A DNA stretch of 64,000 nucleotides from Betaproteobacteria bacterium (GCA_016195915.1 JACPYS010000055.1:1-64000), one strand, 5' to 3'. Counted from the stretch's first letter, positions 1-9,244 are shown. Notes: generated by a model not told the origin, from the letters alone. Numbers and translations: made by a program.

Positions 1-108
1 GAGGTCAACGCGTGGCAACGCCGACGCAACGCCGAGGGGCGCACCATCGACTGGACGTTTACGCGCCAAGACGCGGATCGAAAGCTCGGTCAACATTATG
101 TTTCGTAA
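1..108 (+). CDS. IS630-family transposase, C-terminal end (cut by window edge)
   Basis: The first 35 codons form the tail of a protein ending in TAA at 106-108. They contain a W-x-RRRNA-x-G pattern, then I-x-W-x-FT and DA-x-x-KL-x-x-x-Y. From memory, this is how IS630-type DDE transposases end. Everything upstream, including the catalytic residues, lies outside the window, so it is not known whether the element is intact. Its position beside three small toxin-antitoxin genes marks the left edge as accessory DNA. I could not identify a terminal inverted repeat with confidence after the stop. Confidence 0.7.
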   Translation, partial: EVNAWQRRRNAEGRTIDWTFTRQDADRKLGQHYVS

Positions 109-483
109 TTAACGTGTTTCGGTACTAGAGCTCTTGACGCGCCCGGTACCCCTTGGTGGTCTGGACTTTCAGATTGGCATAATGTTGGTACTGAATAGCG
201 ACTTCAGAAACACTTGCACGAATGCACGACAAGACACGAGGGCTCGTTTCGTACAGCTTTTGCAGAAGTGCCCAAGAGTTGCAGTCTGGAATATCACCGA
301 GCCTAAAACCTCCGCCGTCTTCAGCCGGAGTGTTGATGAACAGTGTTTGTCGATTTTTCGGCTCGATAACATTGCGAAACTGTCAAATGACGCCTAACTT
401 TAGGTGCAACGGACAGGCGAAAGCGGGTTTGAGCTTCTTCGCAACGGCCGCGTGCGCCTGCCGTTGACCAAGACGTTGCCCTC
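109..483. other. No recognisable gene
   Basis: This stretch separates the transposase tail from the HigBA-type pair. It has short open frames on both strands, but none has a convincing start, a ribosome-binding site or a familiar motif. Its base composition looks less GC-rich than the backbone to the right, which fits insertion-associated DNA. It may include the right end of the IS630 element, but I cannot place a boundary. Confidence 0.5.
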
Positions 484-529
484 GCATAGCGGATCACCGC
501 AAGCATAGCGTATTCGCTATAATACAGAC
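484..529 (+). promoter_or_regulatory. Promoter and probable autoregulatory operator of the HigBA-type operon
   Basis: A perfect TATAAT lies at 518-523 and the GTG start of the toxin gene is at 530, so the transcript probably begins at or next to the start codon (leaderless). ATAGCG at 505-510 and CGCTAT at 515-520 form a perfect 6-bp inverted repeat overlapping the -10 box. GCATAGCG also occurs as a direct repeat at 484-491 and 503-510, spaced 19 bp or about two helical turns. This is a plausible binding site for the helix-turn-helix antitoxin encoded downstream. I see no good -35 box. Confidence 0.6.
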
Positions 530-856
530 GTGAACTGGAAGGTCACCTTTTACAGCGATCGGGTCGAGGCCGAGATCAACGCACTGCCGGCCGGTCTTGT
601 TGCTCGCTTTGTGCGATACGGCGAGCGCATGGAAATCTATGGACCCAACCTCGGAATGCCTCACACACGTTCGATGGGCGATGGGTTATTCGAGCTGAGA
701 GTCAAGGCGGCTGAAGGAATTGCACGCGTATTCTTTTGCACCGTGGTCGGGCGGCGGATCGTAGTGCTTCACCAGTTCGTGAAGAAGAGCGAAAAGACTC
801 CGAAGAAGGAACTCAAGGTCGCGAGGAATCGAATGAAGGAAATCAAAGATGACTAG
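530..856 (+). CDS. RelE/HigB-type toxin (phage Gp49-like family)
   Basis: The 108-residue product has the RelE-superfamily layout: a basic beta-strand start, a helix carrying RFVRYGERM, a central LFELRVK strand, IARVFF and a C-terminal HQFVKKSEKTPKKEL segment. Gp49-like/HigB proteins share these signatures. The family generally cleaves mRNA on the ribosome; that activity is inferred here. The start is a GTG seven bases after the TATAAT, which suggests a leaderless message. The gene overlaps the XRE antitoxin by 8 bp. Toxin-before-antitoxin order is typical of HigBA, and length is normal for the family. Confidence 0.85.
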   Translation: MNWKVTFYSDRVEAEINALPAGLVARFVRYGERMEIYGPNLGMPHTRSMGDGLFELRVKAAEGIARVFFCTVVGRRIVVLHQFVKKSEKTPKKELKVARNRMKEIKDD

Positions 857-1169
857 CACTTTCAAACAGTTTAAGGCAAAGGCGCTTGCGCGCCCGGACG
901 TAAGATCAGCGTACGATCAACTTGCCGAGGAGTTCTCGTTTATCGATGAGGTGCTCAAGGCACGGGCTGCTTCCGGTCTGACGCAAGCGGAGTTGGCGGC
1001 GCGCGTGGGTACGACGCAATCTGCCATCGCGCGGCTAGAGTCGGGCACTCCGAAACACTCGCCTTCGATCGTGACCCTGCAGCGGTACGCTCGCGCTATG
1101 GGCTATCGAGTCGAAGTCAAGCTTGTCAAGGAGCGAGGGCTAACCGAGCGTTCGAAGGGACGCGCATAG
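849..1169 (+). CDS. XRE-family helix-turn-helix antitoxin (HigA-type)
   Basis: This 106-residue protein has a Cro/C1-type helix-turn-helix at about residues 40-80: the stretch LTQAELAARVGTTQSAIARLE is followed by the IVTLQRYARAMG helix. It starts 8 bp before the toxin gene ends, so the two are translationally coupled. By analogy with HigBA pairs it should neutralise the toxin and repress the operon by binding the palindrome at 505-520. The N-terminal portion (residues 1-35) probably contacts the toxin. Confidence is high for the fold and lower for the exact TA subfamily. Confidence 0.85.
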   Translation: MTSTFKQFKAKALARPDVRSAYDQLAEEFSFIDEVLKARAASGLTQAELAARVGTTQSAIARLESGTPKHSPSIVTLQRYARAMGYRVEVKLVKERGLTERSKGRA

Positions 1170-1206
1170 AGCCGCGCGCCCTTCAACGCGGACGTGTGCG
1201 TGCTGA

Positions 1207-1600
<394 letters not shown>

Positions 1601-1625
1601 CTTCGTCGCTGACGGAGGTGCCGCA

Positions 1626-3596
1626 TCATGGTTTCCGTGAGAAAGATTTCTCCTGCGCACGCGGCGCCGGCGCCGGTTTTGCGAGGCCGAGTATCGGTAC
1701 GAAGTCCTTGTGCATCTTGCGCGCATCGCCGATGCGCAGCGTGATGCCGAGTTTGTCCAGGTGTTCCAGGATTTTGATCGCGAGGGTCCTGCCGATACCG
1801 GTGGCGTCCCGATACTGCGCAGCGGTGAACAACCCCTTCGACGCCGAGCGCGCCACGAGGGCGGCGGTGGCGGCAAGTGTGGCGAGGGTCGCCTTCGGGT
1901 AGAAGCGGTCATCGGTGACACGCATCAGTTCTCCGGCAGTGCTCTTCCGGTGCAGGAAATTCTTGAGCTTCGCCTCGTTCGTACCGAGCTTGAGCGAGAG
2001 TTCGGCGACCGTCGGTGGCGAGAAGCCGCCTTCGAGTAGCACCGGCAGCACCTCGCGCCACATCTTTTCGTCCGCCGCGTTGGAAGTCGGGTCGTGCCCG
2101 GAAAGCAGGACGTTCGAACCGCTCACGGAGAGTTTGCGCTCGTCGGCCAGACCGCGCACCAGGAACGCAAACGCGTCCGCGCTCAGCCAGGGAGCGAGTT
2201 CCTTTCTGAGAACCTGAATGTCGATGCCCGGCGCCTGCGGTTGGGCACGATGGAATTCGGCGAGGCGCGCGAGCATGCGCTCGCAAAGCGCGGTTACGCT
2301 GGCGCGCGCCACCGCCACCCGCTGCTCGCGGCCGAGGATGGCCGCATCGCACGACTTGTAAATCGACGCGGCGCGCGCGGCGGAAATATTGAAGATCACT
2401 TCGAAACGCTTGCAGTCGACCGGCTGTCCCGGAATCTTCAGCAGCGCGGCGAGCGCGGCTTCGGGCGCACCCTGCTCGAGGGCCGTCAGGGCGGCAAGCC
2501 GCGCGGGCGACGCGCGGCGGCTCGCCTGGGCCAAGGGATCGATGACGGTGCCGCCACCCAGCGTGCGCGAGGCCGACTGGTCGCGAAGAATGAAGCGATC
2601 GCCGTGGAGTGCGGCCATCGGCTGATCGAGTACGAGCTGCGCCTGCGCCGACGTGCCCGGGGCGATGGGTGCGCCCTTGACGGTGGCCACGCGCGTCAGG
2701 CCCTCTGCGGTCGCCAGGTGCAGGTGCACCGGCGTCCAGTGCTCGAGCGGCTGGCGTTCCGTCGCGAGCAGCGTGAAGCGCACGTCCATGCGCCAGCTCG
2801 GCGCGTGGATCGCCTCGTGCAGCACCCAGTCGCCGCGCGCGACCGCGCCGACGTCGACCCCCGATAGATTGATGGCGCATCGGTCCCCGGCCCGCGCCCG
2901 TTCCGCCACTTTTCCGCGGATCTGGATGCCGCGCACGCGCACCGGGAGCCCCTTCGGCGAGACCAGGAGCTGGTCGCCGGGGCGGATCTCGCCGTTGAAC
3001 ATCGTGCCGGTCACGATGGTGCCGCTGCCTGCGACGCTGAATGTCCGGTCGACGGCGAGGCGGGCATGCTGTCCTTCGCGATAGCGCGCCGCTTGCGCCC
3101 TGGTCGCGTCGATCAGCGCCTGGCGCAAAGGCTCGATGCCTGCACCAGTGACCGCGGAAACCGGGAGCAGGGGGATTGCCGCGAGCGGGGAATCGGCAAG
3201 CAGCGCTCGCAGTTCCGCCTTGACCTGATCAACCCGCGCGGGATCGACGCGGTCGATCTTGGTGATGGCGGCGACCCCGCGGCCGATGCCAAGCAGGCTG
3301 AGGATCTGAAGATGCTCCACCGTCTGCGGCATCACCCCGTCATCCGCCGCGACGGCCAGCAGCGCGAAATCGATGCCGCACACCCCCGCGAGCATGTTGT
3401 GGATGAAGCGTTCGTGGCCGGGAACGTCGACGAATCCGATCAGTGCGCCATCGGCAAGCGGCAAGTAGGCGAAGCCGAGGTCGATCGAGATGCCGCGGGC
3501 TTTTTCTTCGGGCAGGCGGTCGGTGTCCACGCCCGTCAAGGTCTTCACCAGCAGCGTCTTGCCGTGGTCGATGTGGCCCGCGGTGGCGACGATCAT
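1626..3596 (-). CDS. selB: Selenocysteine-specific translation elongation factor SelB
   Basis: This 656-residue GTPase binds Sec-tRNA(Sec) and the bacterial SECIS hairpin to insert selenocysteine at UGA. It shows the GTP-binding signatures GHIDHGKT (residues 7-14), DVPGHERF and TKID, followed by EF-Tu-like beta-barrel domains. A long C-terminal region of winged-helix modules follows, which in SelB reads the mRNA hairpin. Length is normal. It lies 16 bp downstream of the flavoprotein gene on the same strand and is divergent from two UGA-containing UGSC genes, so its substrates are close by. selA, selD and the tRNA gene selC are not in the window. Its stop is convergent with the antitoxin gene ending at 1600. 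Confidence 0.96.
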   Translation of the reverse strand: MIVATAGHIDHGKTLLVKTLTGVDTDRLPEEKARGISIDLGFAYLPLADGALIGFVDVPGHERFIHNMLAGVCGIDFALLAVAADDGVMPQTVEHLQILSLLGIGRGVAAITKIDRVDPARVDQVKAELRALLADSPLAAIPLLPVSAVTGAGIEPLRQALIDATRAQAARYREGQHARLAVDRTFSVAGSGTIVTGTMFNGEIRPGDQLLVSPKGLPVRVRGIQIRGKVAERARAGDRCAINLSGVDVGAVARGDWVLHEAIHAPSWRMDVRFTLLATERQPLEHWTPVHLHLATAEGLTRVATVKGAPIAPGTSAQAQLVLDQPMAALHGDRFILRDQSASRTLGGGTVIDPLAQASRRASPARLAALTALEQGAPEAALAALLKIPGQPVDCKRFEVIFNISAARAASIYKSCDAAILGREQRVAVARASVTALCERMLARLAEFHRAQPQAPGIDIQVLRKELAPWLSADAFAFLVRGLADERKLSVSGSNVLLSGHDPTSNAADEKMWREVLPVLLEGGFSPPTVAELSLKLGTNEAKLKNFLHRKSTAGELMRVTDDRFYPKATLATLAATAALVARSASKGLFTAAQYRDATGIGRTLAIKILEHLDKLGITLRIGDARKMHKDFVPILGLAKPAPAPRAQEKSFSRKP

Positions 3597-3612
3597 GTTT
3601 CTGACGTCCGGT

Positions 3613-4536
3613 TCAGCGCTGCGAGCTGGCGAGCATTTCCTGCGCGCGTTTGGCGGCCGCTTTTCCGTCGGACACGGCGGCCGAAACCTGGCGCGGCGAC
3701 CCGCTCCTCACGTCACCGGCGGCGTATGCGCCGGAAACATCGGTTTCGAACTGCTCGTTCACAGTGATCCGACCCGAATCGTCGAGCATAAACACGCCCT
3801 CGAGATAGCCGGTCGTGGGCGCATAGCCGACGTGAACCAGCACGCCGTAGACGCCCAGCGTCTCTCGTTTTCCGGTCGCCGCATTTTCGACCACGAGGCC
3901 GGTGACGCCTTCCCTGCCAATGATTTCAACCGGCTTCTCTCCGAGGCGGATTTCCAGCTTTGCATTGGCCAGGGCGCGCGCCTGCAGCACCGGTCTGGCG
4001 CTCAATTGCGACTGCGCTTCGAAGACGAAGACTTTCGACGCAAATCTCGCCAGGTACAGCGCCTCGATGAGTCCTGCGTTTCCGCCGCCGCACACCGCCA
4101 CCACCCGGTCACGGTACAACCCGGCGTCGCACATGGCGCAGTGAATCATGCCTTTGCCCTGAAATTCTTCCTCGCCCGGGATGCCGAGTTTGCGGGAATG
4201 CAGCCCGCCGGCCTGAATCACGACCGACGACGTGTAGGCCCTGCCATCGGCGCAACTGACGGAGATGCAACCGGAATAAGGCTCGATCTCGACCACCTCG
4301 GCCAATTCCATCTCCACGCCCAATTGTTCGGCCTGCTTCACCATCTCCGAGGCGAGCATCGCGCCCGCTACCTTTTCGCCCGGACGCGGGTAGCCGTTGA
4401 GCCACTCGATGTTGACGATCGGCCCGCCGAACGATTCCTTCTCCAGCAGCAGCACGCGGTGGCCTGCCTGCGCAAGTTCGGTGCCGGCGGACAAGCCTGC
4501 CGGTCCGCCGCCGATCACGATCGCGTCGTATTCCAT
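3613..4536 (-). CDS. Thioredoxin-reductase-like FAD/NAD(P)-dependent oxidoreductase
   Basis: This is a 307-residue flavoprotein of the low-molecular-weight thioredoxin reductase family. It has an FAD-binding GGGPAG at residues 9-14, a redox CAMC at 133-136, an NAD(P)-binding GGGNAG near 150 and a C-terminal YAAGDVR that contacts FAD. The usual GGGDSA after the disulfide is GGGNAG, and CAxCDG is CAMCDAG, so it is not the canonical housekeeping TrxB. The start at 4536 is chosen because AAGGA lies 7 bases upstream; longer extensions have no site. It is co-oriented with selB and divergent from the UGSC selenoproteins, which makes it a candidate electron donor to them. That link is inference. Confidence 0.85.
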   Translation of the reverse strand: MEYDAIVIGGGPAGLSAGTELAQAGHRVLLLEKESFGGPIVNIEWLNGYPRPGEKVAGAMLASEMVKQAEQLGVEMELAEVVEIEPYSGCISVSCADGRAYTSSVVIQAGGLHSRKLGIPGEEEFQGKGMIHCAMCDAGLYRDRVVAVCGGGNAGLIEALYLARFASKVFVFEAQSQLSARPVLQARALANAKLEIRLGEKPVEIIGREGVTGLVVENAATGKRETLGVYGVLVHVGYAPTTGYLEGVFMLDDSGRITVNEQFETDVSGAYAAGDVRSGSPRQVSAAVSDGKAAAKRAQEMLASSQR

Positions 4537-4648
4537 TGCATGGTCCTTGTTGCAGAGTAATTTGAGGCGCGCAAGCTTGACGCTGTGCGACGATTGCATT
4601 AAACATTGACGCTCCAGTGCAATCAACTGTTTCGAACGAGGAGGCAGC
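4537..4648 (+). promoter_or_regulatory. Divergent promoter region and leader of the first UGSC gene
   Basis: These 112 bp separate the trxR-like/selB operon from the UGSC genes. TTGACG occurs at 4577-4582 and again at 4606-4611 on the plus strand, but neither is followed by a convincing -10 box, so no start site is assigned. Just before the gene, ACTGTTTCGAACGAGGAG (4626-4643) holds the ribosome-binding site. The same 18 bases precede the second UGSC gene at 6454-6471. The shared leader shows that the duplication included the translation-initiation region. Confidence 0.45.
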
Positions 4649-6349
4649 ATGAACGTGGGCGTGGAAACCAGCCAGCGAAGAGCAGATTACGAGGTGTTGA
4701 GCCCGTGGGCCGACGCGGATCCAGTTCCGCTGCGCGGAATCGCGACGCGCCCGGCCGACGTTTCCGGCAGGAAGATCGGCCTGTTCTCCAACCGCAAGCG
4801 CGCCGCGGAGCTGACATTGAGCGCGTTCGAACGGCAGTTGCTGGAAAAGTATCCCGCGGCACAGACCTCGTGGTACGCGTGCAGCACGATCAACACCCCG
4901 GAGATGCTGACCGAAGGCAAGGCGAAGTTCGAAGCCTGGGTGGCGGGCGTCGACGCGGTCGTGCTTTCGGTCGCGGACTGAGGCTCATGCACTAAGTTCC
5001 TCGTGCACGATGCAATATCCGTTGAGGACTTGCATCGGCCCGCTGTGGTACTGGCGAACGAGGGCTTCGTGACGGACGGGCGGTCTGCCGCGTCGAACAA
5101 GGGGATGCCGACAGTGCGCATCGTGCCGGAGACGGTCCCCTGTGAATGCAGTGTCAAGGAAGATGTGGAGGCTGGCATCGGTTCGGTCATGGCTCAGATC
5201 ATCGACGCCCTGACGAACCCCCTTTCTGCCGAAGAACAGGCACCGAAAAGGAAGGAGAAGGGAACGCCCTCGAGAATCGCCTTCAAAGGGCGGTTGGAGG
5301 AGTTCGACCGTTTCTTCTACAAGCGCGGCTGGGGCGACGGCCTGCCGATGCGGCCGCCGACCGAGTCCGCGGTGAGGCAGATGCTGGCGGGGACCGACTT
5401 TCCACCCGAGCATGTCGTCGGCGAGATCGATCCGCGTCGCGGCAAGGCGACGATCGAGAAGATCGCGGTCAATGCCGTCATGGCCGGCGCCTTGCCGACG
5501 CACATGCCCATTCTGATCGCGTGCGTGGAGGCCCTCGCCGATCCGCGCGCCCATCTGGGCGCCTACGGCACCAGCACCGGTTCGTGGATGCCTTTCTGGA
5601 TCATCAACGGCCCGGTGCGCAACGATGCGCGCGTGAACTGCAGTTCCGGCGCGATGAGCCCGGGGGACATCGCCAATGCCGCGATCGGCCGGACCATGGG
5701 CCTCATCGTCAAGAACGTCGGCGGGGCGCGCAAGGCGATCGAGGATATGGGTGTTTACGGCAACCCGGGAAAGTACTCCTGCGTCGCAGGTGAGAACGAG
5801 GAGAACAGCCCATGGGAACCGCTGCACGTCGAACAGGGATTTGCGAGGGAAGACAGCGCCGTCACGCTGTTCTTCCCGAACTGCTATGCGCAGATCTGGC
5901 AGTACGGTTCGGACGACAAGGGAATACTCGGCACACTGATCTACAACCTTCCGCCGGGGAGAAGCGGCCTTACCTGCCTCCTGATGACCCCCACCCAGGC
6001 GAATACGCTGGCGCAGAAAGGCTGGACGAAGCCGATGATCCGGAAGTACGTGTACGAGTACGGGCGGGTGTCCGCTTACCGTCACCCGAGCTTCCACGAC
6101 GGCGGCGGCTGGACCGGCAGAAGTCCGGAAACCGTACCGCCGAACGCCATGGACGCGGTGGCGATCGTGCCGAGCCCGGAACACATCAGGATTCTGGTAT
6201 TGGGCGGGCCGGGTGCGTTCATGGGGCTTGCCTGCGGCGGCGGCCTGCCTGGCGGTCAGTTCGTGACCAAGAAGGTCAGTCTGCCTTCAGGGTGGGCCAA
6301 GCTGGTGGCAAAATACAGGAGCTTGGTCCCGGCCTACGAAAGGTACTAG
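4649..6349 (+). CDS. UGSC-family selenoprotein 1 (UGA 4979-4981 read as selenocysteine)
   Basis: A conventional reading stops at the TGA at 4979-4981, but the same frame continues open to 6349. Read through, the product has 566 residues with U111 in ...SVAD-U-GSC-TKFLVHD. UGSC is the signature of a selenoprotein family I recall from bacterial selenoproteome surveys; cysteine homologues read CGSC. Residues 1 to about 185 form the UGSC domain (a CxxC-like U-x-x-C redox motif). From about residue 224, after the GWGDGLP motif, a second domain of about 340 residues follows (AVNAVMAG, NPGKY, ENEE-x-SPWEPLHVE, LAC-GGG). I cannot assign its reaction. AGGAGG lies 4 bases before the ATG. The ATG-like restart at 5003 has no ribosome-binding site. 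selB lies next door, and two hairpins follow the UGA. A second full-length copy lies 127 bp downstream. Confidence 0.9.
4982..5037 (+). promoter_or_regulatory. Candidate bacterial SECIS region of UGSC gene 1
   Basis: Two hairpins follow the UGA. Hairpin A pairs TGCAC (4988-4992) with GTGCA (5003-5007) around AAGTTCC. Hairpin B pairs CGATGCAA (5008-5015) perfectly with TTGCATCG (5030-5037), then TCC (5018-5020) with GGA (5026-5028), leaving the five-base apical loop GTTGA with G first. Bacterial SECIS elements, as I recall the consensus, need a G in the first two loop positions and a loop some 16-37 nt after UGA. Hairpin A's loop is about 13 nt away and B's is 39 nt. I cannot decide between them by eye. 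Confidence 0.6.
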
Positions 6350-6476
6350 GCGCGGTTTTGTTGATCCATGTCGCCGTTTTTCCGCGCATTCGCGCTCGAT
6401 TGGTTTGACAGTGTGCGGCGTGGGCATCGAATATGAAGTTCCGGTCGCGGTTGACTGTTTCGAACGAGGAGAAATC

Positions 6477-8174
6477 ATGAATGTTGGCGCGGAGGTATCG
6501 CAGCGCAGCGCAGAATACGAGGTCTTGAGTCCGTGGGCCGACGCCGATCCCGTGCCATCGCGGGGGATTACATCACGGCCCAGGGATCTCGCGGGCAAGA
6601 AGATCGGCCTGTACCTGAATCACAAGCGCGCCGGGCACTTGTCGTTGAGCGCATTCGAACGGGAGTTGCTCGAAAGGGTCCCTTCCGCGACGACTTCCTG
6701 GTACCCCTGCACCGGGCACAACGTTCCGGAGATGCTGACCGAAGGCAAGGCGAAGTTCGAAGCCTGGGTCGGCAGCGTCGACGCGGTCGTGCTCTCGGTC
6801 GCGGACTGAGGCTCATGCACGAAGTTCCTCGTGCACGATGCAATATCCGTTGAGGACTTGCATCGGCCCGCTGTAGTACTGGCGAACGAGGGCTTCGTGA
6901 CGGACGGGCGGTCTGCCGCGTCGAACAAGGGGATGCCGACAGTGCGTATCGTGCCGGAGACGATTCCCTGTGAATCCAGCGTCAAGGAAGATGTCGACGC
7001 CGGTATCCATCTGGCGATGGACCAGATCATCGAAGCGTTGACAAAGCCCCTTTCGGCGGAAGAGCAGGCGCCGAAAAGAAAGGGAAAGGAAAAGCCCTCC
7101 AGGATCGTTTTCAAAGGGCAATTGGGGGAGCTGAACCGCTTCATCTACAAGAGGGGTTGGGGCGATGGCCTGCCCGTGCTTCCCCCGACGGAATCCGCGG
7201 TGCGGGAGATGCTGGCAGGCACCGACTTGCCACCGCAGCACGTCGTCGGCGAGATCGTGCCGCGCCACGGCAAGGCGACGGTCGAGAAGATCGCCATCAA
7301 TGCCGTCATGGCCGGCACTCTGCCCACGCACATGCCCATCCTGATCGCGTGCGTCGAGGCGGTTACGGATCCGCTCGTCGATCTGGGCACCTTTGGCACG
7401 AGCACCGGTTCGTGGGCACCTTTCTGGATCATCAACGGGCCGGTCCGAAATGACGTGCACGTGAACTGCGGCTCCGGGGCCCTGAGTCCCGGCGACATTG
7501 CCAATGCCGCGATCGGCAGAGCGATGTGCCTGATCATCAAGAACATCGGCGGCGGGCGCAAAGCGGTCGAGGACATGGGCGTGTTCGGCAACCCCGGCAA
7601 GTATTCCAGCGTGATCGGGGAAAACGAAGAAAGCAGCCCGTGGGATCCGCTGCATGTCGAACAGGGATTCGCGCGGGACGAGAGCGCGGTGACGCTTTTC
7701 TTTCCGAATTCCTACTCGCAGCTTTGGCAGTACGGCTCCGACGACGTGGGAATCCTCAGCACCTTGATCTACAACCTCCTGCCCGGAAGGGGCGGGTTGT
7801 CGTGCCTTCTGATCACCCCGCCGCAGGCGAAGACGCTGGCGAAGAAGGGCTGGACGAAGCAGATGATCAGCAAGTACGTGTTCGAATACGGACGCGTTCC
7901 CGCCTATCGTCACCGATTCTTCCATGGGGTCGCGCAGGCGCACGGAAGCCTTGGAGTTGTTCCGCCGAATGCGATGGATTCGATGCCGATCATTCCGAGC
8001 CCGGATCACATCAGGATACTGGTGACCGGGGGACCCGGCGCGTTCGTGGGCCTTGCCTGCGGGGCGGGCCTGCCCGGGCGGGAGTTCGTGACGAAGAAGA
8101 TCGGATTTCCGGCCGACTGGATCAAGCTGGTCGCGAAGTACAAGAGCTTTGTTCCTGCGTACGAAAAGTATTGA
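6477..8174 (+). CDS. UGSC-family selenoprotein 2 (UGA 6807-6809 read as selenocysteine)
   Basis: This is a tandem paralogue of the preceding gene: 565 residues, again with selenocysteine at codon 111 in an identical VLSVAD-U-GSC-TKFLVHDAISVEDLH context. The frame is open from the ATG at 6477 through the TGA to 8174. I chose 6477 over an upstream ATG at 6405 because GAGGAG lies just before it and because the N-terminus (MNVG-x-E-x-SQR) matches copy 1. By eye roughly three quarters of residues are identical, yet the 184 nt around the UGA are almost unchanged. Both domains are complete. The Bug receptor starts 28 bp downstream, so the three genes may form one operon. Divergence outside the block argues for an old duplication with both copies kept. 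Confidence 0.9.
6810..6865 (+). promoter_or_regulatory. Candidate bacterial SECIS region of UGSC gene 2
   Basis: This is the counterpart of 4982-5037. Hairpin A is longer here: TGCACGA (6816-6822) pairs perfectly with TCGTGCA (6829-6835) around the six-base loop AGTTCC, which has G second. In copy 1 one of these pairs is a U/C mismatch. Hairpin B (6836-6843 with 6858-6865, loop GTTGA) is identical to copy 1. Conservation of hairpin B without a single synonymous change, including the rare ATA codon, supports an RNA role. Confidence 0.6.
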
Positions 8175-8202
8175 GACCGGAAACTGTCGAGGCGAGGGCG
8201 GC

Positions 8203-9204
8203 ATGAAGAGATCAGCCATCATTGTTGCCGTCTTCGCTTGGCTGGTTTCGTCCGGTTTTCCGGCGAGTTGGGCCGCCGAGGATGATTATCCCGTAAGACC
8301 GATCCAGCTCATCGTTCCTTTCGCTGCGGGCGGCAGCCTGGACATCACCGCTCGCGTCGTGGGGCAGAAACTGCGGGAATATCTGGGTCAGCAACTTGTC
8401 ATCGTCAACCGACCCGGCGCGGGAAGCGCGGTTGGCGCACGGTTCCTGGCAAGTTCCCCGCCGGACGGTTATACGATTTACCTCGCTTCCGGCTCGACCT
8501 TCGGGTTTCTTCACCTGCTGGTTCCCGGCTTCCCCTACCAACTCAAGGATTTCGCCCCGATTGCCGCCATCGCTACGAATACCTCCGTATTCGCTGTGAA
8601 TGCCGAGGTTCCCGTGAATTCGCTTCCCGAACTGGTCGCCTACGTTCAGAAAAATCCCGGCAAGCTCAACTTCTGCACCACCGGCCTGGGTGGACTCAAT
8701 CACCTTCAATTCGAAATGTTCAAGACTTTGGTGAAGGAAAAGCACGGCGGTTTGCAGTTGGATCTCCCTCACGTACCCTACAACGGCGTCGCACCGGCGC
8801 TCACGGCGCTGCGGGGAAATCAGGTGCAGGTCTGTACTCTGCCCTACAGCAGCCTGCTGAAGAACAGCGACGGCAAGGGCATCCGCATGATCGCGATCAT
8901 GCGACCGCAGCGGTTAGCGTCGATCGCGCACGTGCCGGCTTGCGCAGAACAGGGGTTTGCGGAAATGGATGGCAACAATTCCATGGTCAATTTCACTGCT
9001 CCTGCCGACACGCCGGCGCCGATACTCGCAAAGCTGGAGACGGCGCTCCAGAAGACGATGCAGGACAACGAAGTTCGCCAAAAGCTGGAGGACATCGACG
9101 CTGCGCCGACGTTCCTGAGCGCCAGGGAAATGAAGGAATGGCTCGAAGGAGATGTGCGCAAATGGGAAATGATCATCAGGAATGCGAACATGGTCGTGAA
9201 ATAG
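8203..9204 (+). CDS. Bug-family tripartite tricarboxylate transporter receptor
   Basis: This 333-residue periplasmic binding protein has a signal peptide (MKRSAIIVAVFAWLVSSG, cleavage near AEDDYP). It shows the family hallmarks YPVRPIQLIVPFAAGG, VNRPGAG and the PPDGYT strand, plus a C-terminal MKEWLEGDVRKW. Bug proteins capture carboxylates or other small acids for TTT-type or orphan uptake. The ligand cannot be read from the sequence. No membrane components (TctA/TctB) are present in the window, so it is an orphan receptor. The start is the ATG preceded by GAGGGCGG. Its position directly after two UGSC selenoprotein genes suggests a shared substrate or shared transcription, which is inference. 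Confidence 0.9.
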   Translation: MKRSAIIVAVFAWLVSSGFPASWAAEDDYPVRPIQLIVPFAAGGSLDITARVVGQKLREYLGQQLVIVNRPGAGSAVGARFLASSPPDGYTIYLASGSTFGFLHLLVPGFPYQLKDFAPIAAIATNTSVFAVNAEVPVNSLPELVAYVQKNPGKLNFCTTGLGGLNHLQFEMFKTLVKEKHGGLQLDLPHVPYNGVAPALTALRGNQVQVCTLPYSSLLKNSDGKGIRMIAIMRPQRLASIAHVPACAEQGFAEMDGNNSMVNFTAPADTPAPILAKLETALQKTMQDNEVRQKLEDIDAAPTFLSAREMKEWLEGDVRKWEMIIRNANMVVK

Positions 9205-9244
9205 GGATCAGTTTCAAACCCCTTCATTGACCGCCGCAGTCGCC

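Noticed and set aside
1601..4648. tRNA-Sec gene (selC) near selB
   Set aside because: I looked for a long tRNA-like cloverleaf ending in CCA in the short gaps and found none; selC must be elsewhere.
5003..6349. A separate gene beginning at an ATG-like codon after the UGA (and likewise 6831-8174)
   Set aside because: No ribosome-binding site precedes it, the frame is continuous with the upstream part, and both paralogues carry the same UGSC context beside selB.
6405..6476. Longer N-terminus for UGSC gene 2 from the ATG at 6405
   Set aside because: The start at 6477 has GAGGAG and matches the N-terminus of copy 1; the extension has no counterpart.
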